From: Todiramphus chloris collaris
Taxonomy: Eukaryota; Chordata; Aves; Coraciiformes; Alcedinidae
DNA: 64,000 bases
Direction of reading: 5' to 3'
Assembly: GCA_025345505.1 (NCBI GenBank)
Contig: JANVCC010000077.1
Coordinates: 2,698,446 to 2,762,445 of the forward strand
In this document: positions 38,402 to 49,100 of the stretch, piece by piece
How positions within the stretch are numbered: the first letter of the stretch is position 1
Layout of the letters: each line of letters opens with the position of its first letter
Position numbers and translations under genes: made by a program
Notes under the pieces: generated by a model
Databases searched by the model: none
The model's input: the letters and a program-made list of their open reading frames with translations, nothing else
Told to the model about the DNA's origin: nothing

Positions 38402-38407
38402 TTTATT
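38402..38407 (-). terminator. COL17A1: Distal COL17A1 poly(A) signal
   Basis: On the - strand this reads CCAATAAAGCC, followed by T/G-rich sequence (gatgatttgtatt). It lies 1.74 kb after the COL17A1 stop and is the only canonical AATAAA noticed soon after the coding region. Confidence 0.55.
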
Positions 38408-38630
38408 GGCAAACACTGAGATGCTGTGCTCTGAAAGCTGACCTGGTTCCTTCAGGCCTCTGCTCTAAATTCTCCTAAGCAATAATGTGGGAAGAACATC
38501 AAAAGTTAACATTCCTAACAACACTGGACATAAAACCAGACAATGGGTGTTTAATCCTGGACTGAAAACAAGTGATTCAAGCAAGTACTTTTGCAATAAA
38601 GAAGAGCCACTAACCTGCTTTGGCCAACTA

Positions 38631-38646
38631 TTTTTTTTTTTTTTTT
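38631..38646 (+). repeat. T16 homopolymer
   Basis: Sixteen consecutive T on the + strand (A on the COL17A1 strand), within the predicted long 3' UTR. An A-run there could prime oligo-dT artefactually. Confidence 0.9.
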
Positions 38647-39078
38647 CCTTTTCCACTGACCTGGCACTAAAGTATCACTTCAGTGTGTGCACAGGGCCCC
38701 AGGAACACCATAAAGCTGAGGTGGTGGTACAGGTGCTGACCAGGTGCTGCCCTGGCTGCACTCCTGCACACAAGACCAGCCACTGTCAGGCAGTACCTGG
38801 CACCCCCGCCCTCATCCACCTCCCCCCAGCCCCACCTACTGCCTCCCGGCAAGGAAGATGCTGATCCATGTGTTACACTGGGACAATGGGCAGAGGTGCC
38901 TGTTAGTCTGACCAGAACCCACCGGCAACTGAGCAGCAGCTCGGCCTCTGTTCAGGTCACGTGTCAGCCCCGAGAACCAAAACGGCCACCAAAGCACCAA
39001 GGCTGCCCATGGTCATGGGGACGCTGGTCCTGGCTGCCCCATGTAACACAGATAAGGCAATCTTGGGGTGAGAAACAC

Positions 39079-39084
39079 TTTAAT
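39079..39084 (-). terminator. COL17A1: Possible proximal COL17A1 poly(A) signal (ATTAAA)
   Basis: The variant hexamer ATTAAA on the - strand lies 1.07 kb past the stop codon, preceded by a TGTAAAC motif and followed by T/G-containing sequence. The resulting UTR of about 1.1 kb would be close to what I recall for the mammalian gene. Confidence 0.5.
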
Positions 39085-40147
39085 GGGCCTGTTTACATTA
39101 AAAAATACTTTTCCACAATGTTTAGAAGAAAACAACAAAAGAAAATTATAAAAATCTTTTTAAAAGGTTAACAAATGTCATTTCAAAGTGCTTGGGTTCA
39201 GTCCCTGTGCACGTCGTGGCCCCCAGGGCTGCCAGAAAGGTGCAGCGCAAAGCACGTGCTGAGCCAGGCTCCCTGCTGGGCCCCGGTGCTGGGCTCAGGA
39301 GCCAGGTTAGCTAAGAGGGAGCACTAGTGCAGCACAAAGCTGCCAAGCTGGGAGGGCACTGCTTCCCAATGCAAGTCAGGGCCCAGGGTGATAGCGGGTG
39401 CTGAGCCCAGGGGGCTGAGAGCTCTACAGTGGGGGCTGTCAGGCAGACACCAGCCCCACCACAGCACTGGGGGGGGAGGCAGAGCCCAGGTAGTTTTCCC
39501 TGTGTCACCTGCTGCGGCAGCTGGGCAGGGCTGGGCTCAGAGTCTCACAGGGGTCACTCCTGAGGGCACCCCAGTGCAGCGTGCCCCTTCCCACAGACCC
39601 TCGAGCCACAGCCTCACTCAGTGCCAGCAGCACCTGCTTCAACAGGTCCTCCTGCTTAGGGCCAGGGCAGCTTGCAGAGAGAAAATCCCAGTACAGGGAG
39701 CAGGCTCAGTCCCCGAGCTTCTTACAGGCCTTTTTGTTCTGTGGGCTGAATCTGATCTCTGAAAAGTCATGGAGCAGGTATTGGGTTCTTTTTTGCTGGA
39801 TAGTTGGCTAGTTGTTAAAAAATAAAAAAGGTTCTGACATAGCTGGGAGTAATGCAAGAAGCCTGGACTGGGTAAGACAGAAAGCCCTTGTTGGCCCAAA
39901 AAACAAGTAAGCCTGAGAACTCGGGGACATTAAGCCAAGCATCAGCAATGGGAGCAAACGCCCATGTTAGGTCCACGCTGGATATGTAAAAGAGCCATTC
40001 AAATCTCAACAGCAACACTGACCTATCAAGTTTAAGTGGTGAGCTGATTGGCAGGGATGTTTTAGCATTAAGGCAGTGAAGATTCAGGCTAATTCTCTAT
40101 ACGCTGCTGGGAGTGCTGCCCAGTGCAGAACTGAGCTCCCTCTTGCT

Positions 40148-40197
40148 TTAAACCCCAACACTTCTTCTTTTTCTTCTGCCAACGTACATTTGTTCAC
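40148..40197 (-). CDS. COL17A1: COL17A1 exon w41: C terminus and stop
   Basis: A 50-nt terminal exon, acceptor ccccag. It encodes [15 protein letters not shown] and then TAA (40148-40150). It matches the human end, which also closes with a short Tyr-x-Gly and Arg cluster, but stops two residues earlier and has Lys within the basic run. Confidence 0.94.
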
Positions 40198-43100
40198 CTG
40201 GGGACAAGAAAGGCAAAACAAGAGTCACTCAAAATGTTCATGGGGGGTAAAAAAACACCAAAGACTCAAAAGAAACAAAACAAAACAACCCAAAATGGGG
40301 CCATGTGGGTTTTCTAGCAGTTGCCAGAGGTGGGCTGGTGCCTGGGCAATCTTCTACTCCCCAACAGGCAAACCCTGCTCTCAGGGGGATAGCAGATGTT
40401 CATACCTTTCTCTCCTTTCTCTCCTTTTGGTCCCCTTTGCCCATGGCGTCCTGGCGGGCCCATTGGTCCAGGGTCACCTGAAGAAAGGAGATCAAGTTTG
40501 CCCCTGAGCATGACTGGCCCACAAACAGTGACAGGCCAGGGCAAGAAAGACCAAGTTAGGATGATGCTTGGGCTGAGATCCTGAAGGTGCCAACTCCACT
40601 GTGAGGAGGCTATGCCTCGAGCAGCCCTGTGCCAGCTATCTCTGTGGACATGGTGCAACTTCACGGGCATTAGAGGGCTCGTGAGGGAAAGGACGGCGAG
40701 TCTTACCTTTGGGTCCAGGATAACCCCTCTCCCCCTTTTCACCGGGTGGCCCCTGGATGGTACCATGTGCTGGAGAGGAAAATGAAGGAGAGGATGAGTG
40801 AGACAAACCACTTCCAAAGGGCTCTGTGCTCCCGTAGAGATACAGGGAGTCCCATGGGAAGGACATTTCTCTAGGTTGGACAGGATGAGACTGTGAGCAA
40901 GTTTTTCAAAAATGTTTTTTGTCCTGACGAAGTCCCAGGGACAGGTTGTGATGTCATTTCACCAGCACTGCTCTGCTACCCTCTCTGGGTGTCCTGACTG
41001 TCACCAGGGCTGGAGCTGGCCCATTCTCACGGAGGGGAAGTTGAGATCAGAGCAAGCAGCTGTCTCATATTGCTCTACATGTGGCATCCCAGACATGATA
41101 AAATGGGCCATGGGGGGTTGCAAGCACAGTGGCCTTCAGGGTTTGGAATGAGTTTCCTACAAGTAGTGGGAAAACCTGATGTCCTTCCTAATGACAGGCT
41201 GCATCTTCCCATCGAGTGAGGAAGGGCATGGAGAGACTATCTGCCTCCAGCTTTGTCTCTTGGCTGCATTTTTGCAGCATGCAAAGGCGAAAAGATCACT
41301 AGATCTATGAGAGTTTGGTGAGATACCATATGCATGAGCCAGAAACACCAAGTCAATATATCACTTACTTCTAAAGAAGTCCATGAGGTCCTCGGTGACA
41401 TTGCCATAGGCTGCAAAGACTCTGCTGATGCCAGGGGGACCAGGAGGGCCTGGGGGACCTGCAGGTCCCTGTACAGTGTAAGACATCAGGTCCTGGAGAA
41501 TACCTTGGCCTGAGGAATTTCAGATGTCATTTGAAAGGAGCTCTGGGAAAACTGACAGGATGCTGAGGTAGGAAGGTGTAAGGGAGAGCTGTACGTAGCA
41601 GGAGGGTGATGGAAGTGAACAGAGTGACACCAGCACAGAGCCTTAGGAGCTGTGGGCTGGGACAGGGAGGGTTGGGACAAGCAGGGATTCCACTTACGCT
41701 GTAGGCTCTCTGACACGCGGAGTGCCAGATCATTGTAATCCAGGGAACCTGTGAAGGAGCTGCTGTAGGATCTGCTTGAATCTGCTGATCTCCTGCGTAA
41801 TTCTTCCTCTGTCAGCAATCCATCGACAGACCCATCACTGCCCATGGAGGCATCATAAAAGCCATCGCTGCCCATCGTGGCACTGTAAGATGACATCCTG
41901 CTCATGGAGCTGCCATAGGAGCTGCTTGTGCCCACTGATCCCCCATGGGATCCCTCAGCACCAAGGGATCCTCCACGGTATGATGAAGACATGGACCCAG
42001 CCACCAAGCCACTATCTCCTTTGGGTCCTGGTGGTCCCCGTGGCCCAGGGGGCCCAGGGGGTCCTGAGATGTAGCTTCGAACTTCATCACCTGCAAAATA
42101 CAAAAGGGAGGACCTCAGGAACACTGGGGTACCTGGGCCCCTCAGGCTGGGCCAAGGTCCCGTGTTACCACCTGAATGAAGACTGGAGTCTGGAATTCTG
42201 CCCTGCCAATCATCCCAGTAACCCTCACTCAGTGCTGTTTCTCAGGCAGCAGGCACGTATGTCAACCTTGATCTCTACAAATGGCATGACACCCTTCTCC
42301 TTCCTGTCTCTCCCAGTTTTGGGTGCCCAATCTTGGAAACATGCCCACTGATTTTACGGAAGGGTGCACTCCTCTCAGGTCAATTACAGCACCTCTGCTG
42401 AAACAGCCACTCTGTGACCAGTCTCCCAAAAGTGAGGAGGTCCCCACGTTTCCAAAAGGCTGCCGTGGATGACTTGCCAGCACTAGAGCTCACACCAGCG
42501 CTGCTTCAGCTGGCTCAGTGCTGCCCTCCAACCCCTACACCACCCACTGCTCTGTAGGCTGGTGTTTGTCAAAGAAAATGCTTTTCCCACAGCAAAACTC
42601 TCTAGGTGACCTTATCAGGGACCGGCTGCTCAGTACAGGGCAATTGTAACTGCCCAGTGCCTGTCCCTTTTGGCTGACAACATGGGCTTCTGCCTTGCAG
42701 TTGGACTGAGAGGAGACAAGCCCATGGGGTGCAGCACAGTCCTGTGTAGACCTGGCTGTAGAGATAAGGTGAGGCTGCAGCCCCGATCCAGGGAAGGCTC
42801 CTATGGGACAGCCTCAGCTGTGGCAGAGCCAGCAGCCTACAACCAGGCAAAGCACAGCTTGTGGTGTGTGCAGGGCATTCCCTTACTCTTCAGGTACTGG
42901 ATCAGCTCACTCCTAAACTCGTCACTGTTGGTGATGTCAGCATAGGACAGAAGGCCGGTTCCTGAGAAGCCCGGTGGTCCTGGAGGGCCAGGAGGGCCAG
43001 GTGGGCCCTGGATTCCAGAGAAGGAGGAGTATCCCACACCTTGAGAGAGAGGAAGAATTATTTTTCAACAGTGAGAGGACAAGGAAATGACATCTCTGGG

Positions 43101-46100
43101 GATCTTGAAAGTTTAAAGGCTCCAATCCCAACTTCCATCCCTCTCCAGCTTACTTTAATGTTTTTTTTTTAAAGTGACCTCATTCTCAGTGGGCAGTAAT
43201 GCTCCTGGTGAGCTAGATGCCAGTCTCAGTGCCCCCCAGCACCGACAAGCAGAATCTCCCTGATAGCCGTAAGAAACACAAAGCGCTTTACTTTGTAGGT
43301 AAGCGGAGACGTCCTCCAGAGAGGTGCCTGGTGATCCAGGGATCCCTGGAGGTCCTTGGGGCCCTGGAGGACCAGGCGGCCCAACAAGACCACTGAATTC
43401 AGAGTCTGTAAGACACAAAGGAAAAAAGGAGTCACCCAAAGCACCACAACCCTGATGAACCTTCCTTGACAATACAGGCAATTCCAGTTACAGCCAACTA
43501 CAAGGTGCCTTTTTTTCCTCCCCAGCACCTTCTGGTGCAGCATTCTTGGAGCACCTCACTTCCCAGCCTGTAGACATCACATTGGGAAGTTAGGAGATCC
43601 TAAGAAGGATATAAGTCCTTATTCTTCAAATACACATTTAAAAAGTGGCTTATGCTGCCGAGTGTGGAGAAGACAAAGGCCTCCTCTGTCCCCACTCCCA
43701 GGAGAGCACCTCACTGCTGCTGCTGCTCTCCACAGAAGCACAGTGATCTGTCCGCAGCCCCTCAGGGTCTCTGCAGGTCCTGGCCTGCAGTGCTGCTAAC
43801 CAAGGCAGAGGGACCATCAGAGTCTAATAGAGGGTTATTTGTTGTGATGGGTAAAAGGGGAAATTCTGTGACTAAGCCTGTAAAAATAGATCCTGGGAGT
43901 ATGTAGGGATCTATGGCAGAGGAGTAAAGATATTGGCTTACTTCGCAAGTATGCTGTCAGGTCACTGTAAGATATACCAGGTGTCCCTGGAGGCCCAGGT
44001 GGTCCAGGGAGCCCAATGCTCATCCCTGAACCTGCAAAATCAAACAAATGCAAGAGTAGCACTTTATCAAAACAGGCTGTTACAATGTGAGCAGACAGGC
44101 TGCAGGGCCTGTTCACAGGCAGTGCAGGAGGGACTCCTGCAGGGTGGTCTCACAAGGAGATTGTGCTGGGAACTGAGGCCTTGAACACCTGGAGTTAAAG
44201 CTTGACCCATTAACACCAACACGAGGGAGGCATCAGGCCTCTATTCTTGACAAACCTCTGCACAACTCAGAAGCCTCTCACATGGGTTGGGGGGCGCCCC
44301 AGGACACACAATCAGCCGTGACCTGTTGGCTGATGCATGTACTGCTCTCCCCCTGTCTGCCAGCAGCTCTGGTGCAAACCTTTGCACCTTTTTGATTTGC
44401 TTTAATGAAGTGTCCTTGCTGATAAAATGCAGCTGTTCTGCTTGAGCTTTTGGGGTGCTGCTGTTAAACAGCTGTTTCCTGCTTCCAGGGCCAAAGAGGA
44501 AATTTCCACCATCTTTGGGGCAGCCCATTAGTGAGATCTGTTCTCCTCCAAGGGCAGCTCAGAGCGACTGAGCACAGGCCAGGCTGTGTGTTTTAGCAGA
44601 TAGTCGCAGCTAACAGGACTAGGCAATTTAGCATTGCTGTTGGGATGCTCCAGAGTCCTCTCTGTCTGACAGCCCTTACATGCCATATCACCCCTCTACA
44701 GATGGGAATACAAAGCAGAGAGGTGGAATTTGTTTCAACTAAATTTCAGCTTCTAAGAGTTTGCTGCCTGAGCTGCCTCGACACAAAGTGGGTGCAGATC
44801 AACTCTCCCACAGAGAAGGCCGTATCTTGGCCACAGAACCAGTGAGAAAAGGCAGCTGAAGGCACTGATGGGACTTTAAGATGGCTAAGTAAATTATGTT
44901 CCTAAACTCAGTTTTGGAAAACATGAACTCACTACTAAAGTCTGGATAGCATCTTAGCTACAGGGTATCTTTGTTTTCTTCCAAGTCTCTCACAATCCTT
45001 GTGAGAAGGTCTCTGTATATAGGGATTCACACAGTCAGAGCTGTAAGGGTTTTCACTGACAGCATGAGCTTTCTGTGGCTCTCAAAGGTACTGAGGGAAA
45101 TGCACACTAATAAAGACCATTACTTGTCAAATAGCTGATAAACCGTCTGGTCAATTCATCATAATCCAGCGACAGAGACATGCCATCTCCCCCTGGTCCA
45201 GGAGGTCCCGGTGGGCCCCGAGGTCCAATTAGATACTGACGAATTTCTTCTCCTGGAAAGGAAAAATGCATCTTTTAAGGCTGTCCAGCTGCTGCAAAGG
45301 CACTACCCTGTGAGCTGAGCCACCATCACTAGGAAGATCATCAAGACTGAGGGATGGAAAAGAGGCTGGGAGGGAAGGAGCTTTACAAGTGTGAACTGCC
45401 CCATGTATGGTGTCAGAAGCATCAGTGACAGGGACGGGAACCTCCTGCAATCCAGGGATTGAGGAGGATGTGCCCCACTTGTGCTCTGTTTCTTCAGGAC
45501 ACCTTGGGTAACATCTTGGGTAAAGGGAATAAAAAGTGCCTCAGGTGGGAAAGATCACACTGAACTCTGGCATTTCAGCAGCCATTAGTCTGTCTGGAAC
45601 ACGGAATCTGAAGGACTCCCCACTGGATCACGCAGAAGCAGTGCAGTGCTGGTCAGCATCATCAGTAGCTTCAGGCACAGCAAAATGACATCCTGGTGAT
45701 TTATGTATCAGCCCACAGTAACAGTGTGTGTAGAAAGAATACAGAGCTGCGTATTCTCCTAAACTTAAGAACAGATATAGCAAAGGCTTTGGGGTGGGCA
45801 AGAAGGAATGAGAGGGACCTTAAGAGAGTGGGGAGCTGGAAAGTAGAAGCCCAGATTTTAGTGAGAGACAGAGAAAGCGTGGAGAATTCCTGAAAAGGAA
45901 GGATATAGGCAGATACCACCTAGAGAGACAAGAAGAGAGCTAAAACTTCAGAGTTAAAACAGTGGGTAGGATAAGAAAACAAGTAAGAAAGTAGAGCTTC
46001 TGGAAAGCACATAGACTCTCCTGTACAAGACACATAAATCTGTCTCCAAAGGACTTGGAAGGAGACATTGCAGGCTGCTCAGCAGGACCTATGGCAGGCC

Positions 46101-49100
46101 TTTGCTCTCTGAGGCAGCTGCTGGTAACCCTGGTTGCAGGCAGGAGACTGGAAGGGAAGGACAGATCTCCAGATTGCTGGGATGCTTTACTCTCAATCCC
46201 CATGTTTCCCTTGAGGGTCACTTACTCTGCAACATGTCCAGAAGTTCTTGGTACAAAACTGATGTAGTTGATACTGAACTGGCAAATGTTTGATAGCGAT
46301 CTGAAGAGCCTGTGGGAATGAAAAGGTTTCACATCAGGCAGGATAAGACAGAAGGTGAAGAGGGGTCAGGCAAGGACAAAGGAAAGCTGAATAAATCTAC
46401 TCTAACTGGTTGAATGGGCTTCCTATGCCCCAAGCCAGGAATTAGTAGCTGTCTCACACATCCTGGTCATCTCCATAGCCATGTGGTCGGTGGTCTTCTC
46501 ACTGAGACCCCAGGCTACTTCCAAAAGCTCTGGGAATTTATTTATTTCAGGAGAGCCCCAAGTGTACAAGACAGCCCCAGAATACTCGAGATCACATCAA
46601 CCAAATAGAGCCACCTCTGTTTCAGTGTTGGAGGAGTTACAGAGCCTACAGCTAGCGTTTAATGTGAGACTTTATAAACAGTAGCAACTGTTCATCTAGC
46701 CATTAAAATGGGATAAGGCTCAGAGGCCACCTCAGCTGTGTGCAGTCCAGGGTCAAGGCTGCAGAAGACGAGTAACTGGGCTGAGGTGCTGTTAATTGAC
46801 GACAGTTGTTACTCCTCTCATTCTCACTTCCTGAGTTCCACAAGTTCAGCTGAGCATGGAACTCAGTACAGAGCTTACCAATGTGGTACTTACTTGTCAT
46901 GTAGCTCATAACACGGGTAGCCAGCTCCGCATAATCAAAGGTCGTCCCATCTGCAGTGGTGATGACTCCAGGTGGGCCTGGAGGGCCTGGTGGGCCTTGG
47001 GCACCAGTCAAATAAGGCCTTACATTGTCACCTAGGTAGGAAGGGCAAGATGTGCTCACATCAGAAGGAAGACAATGGCTATAAGCACAATGACTGGACA
47101 AAAAGCATGCCAACAGAAGGACAGTTCTGCAGAGGACACAGTGAGCAACAGCACTTCACAATATTCAACAGAAATAAAGCCAGAGCAGTAGGGATGCTGT
47201 TTCTAAAAGGGAGTGTGTAAAGGGACTCAGTAAGCAAAAGAGACACAGGTATGCATCTGCTGACCCATGGCAAAATCTCATTATTACTCACTCTTCAGGT
47301 AGTCAGTGACATACTGCTGAATCTCTTGAGATGAACTTCCACCTGGGCCAGGAGGACCAGGTGGCCCAGGAGGTCCTGGAGGTCCCTGAATTTGTCTGGA
47401 TCCACCTGCAGAAAGTATTGTAAGGATGAGGAGTGGTTTTGGCATGGTTGTATTAGACCAAGCGATGCTAAAGGGTGCTTGCACTGAGCCCTGCCTGCAG
47501 GTCTGGAAAGAGCTTTGGTAATGGACTTGGGAGGGGCTCCCCCTCCATCGCTGAACACAGCCCCAGCATGGGCTATTAGGCACTGTAACAGCTTCAACTG
47601 ATTCAGTATCTTGTAATTCAGACCATGAAGCTCTGCAGGGCTGAGTTCAGAGACCTCCCTGGCTTCATACTGACAGACCTGATCAGTTTGTGCACCAGAG
47701 TGCAATGCTGTGCAGAAGTATAGGTGGAGCTCCATAAAGCATTCAATCTCATTAGGCAAACCTTACTGCCCTGCTGCTCCCAATGCCAGCCAGCCTGGGC
47801 AGCACCACCTCAAGAACCTCCTCACTCATCTCCATTTCAAGACACAGGTGGGTCCAGTATGACTCATGTCACTATGGTGTTGAGTGACACCATAGTCTTT
47901 AAGGTGTCCACCTTCCCAGCACGCTGAGGTAGTATTTCTAGGACACAATGTGGAGAAGTGGAGAGCTTGTTCACATGGAGGAACACATAAGTTAATCCAT
48001 ACACAATCTTAGTGAAACTGCATGAATACCCTGCATGAAGAGATGCTCTTACTCAGAATGAAAGCAGCTTAATTCACGTGACTCCACCTGAGGGCAACTA
48101 AAACTGAACAAAGGACACTCTTGTTCTGATCAGAACTTTTTTCCACTGGAGGGTTCAATGCCGCTTCCCTAGTCCCTTATGGAACATGGTTAGAGAAACT
48201 GGAACCCCTTCCTTTCATGTCCGATGCGGACACACTCTGGCTCAAAGGATTCCCAACAAACTGGAAATTGAAAACTTGCAATTCTTAAATTGTCTGATTT
48301 AAGGCAGGCTGTGCAAAAAGATGTTTTGAACACAAATCCCATCAGCATTAGGTGGGCACCCACACTTGTAAAACCCAAAGGAGTTTTCTCAAAGTTCACA
48401 GCAGGTTGTCAGCATTTTTTAATAATATCAGAGCAACGATGGTCTAGCCTCTTACCTCGAGATGCTCCTGGGATGCCAGGAGCGCCTGGGACACCTGCAT
48501 CACCTGGAAATCAGAGGGAGCGAGACAGTAATGGGTGTCACTGGGTTGTGGAAAAGAGTTGAGCTACAGGTTGGTAGAGATGCAACTACCCAGCCCTTGT
48601 AATGACTATCTTGAATTAGCAGCTAGCTGGGGAAGAGCAGAAGGAGGAGGCTACAGCAGCTTTTCTGAGCCTTCTGTGACATGCCCAGGTGCCTTGCACT
48701 CAGAACAATTCTGTTGCTATGGTCCTGCTCTGCCTGAAAAGGCAGGGGTGGGCACTGTCGTAGTTCCATCCTTCAGTCTCAACCACTCTCAGCTGAATGA
48801 GACCACCATCAAAGAAAGAAAAGAAGATTTTTGACTTCACCTTTGGGTCCAGGTGGGCCTGGTGGGCCTGGAACTCCTGGAGGTCCCTGTATGGTGATTC
48901 TGTCACCTACCAATTGCAGAAGAAGAGTCAGAGTTTCACAGGAATAAAGTGTGTGGACAAAATCCAAGCTGCACTAGAACTAAGCTAGAATCAATAGAGC
49001 AGGATTTTGTCTCCTAGTTTCAGCCTAGGGACCGTGAATTCAGAGGTGAAAGGGGGCATACTGACCATGGGACGAGAATGCTGAAAGGCCAGGCTCACCC

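Larger units (their letters stand above)
38408..40147 (-). other. COL17A1: COL17A1 3' UTR (approximate)
   Basis: Non-coding sequence from the stop codon to the distal AATAAA. A proximal ATTAAA at 39079-39084 could end the message about 1.07 kb after the stop instead. A T16 run on the + strand lies at 38631-38646. Several open frames occur here because of the GC content; none has family support. Confidence 0.55.

Noticed and set aside
39388-39762. Long + strand open frames in the COL17A1 3' UTR region
   Set aside because: GC-rich sequence favours open frames; several overlap on both strands and none resembles a protein.
41776-42351. A 191-codon + strand frame opposite COL17A1 exon w37
   Set aside because: It is a shadow of the Ser/Gly-rich exon; the - strand frame has matching splice sites and human homology.
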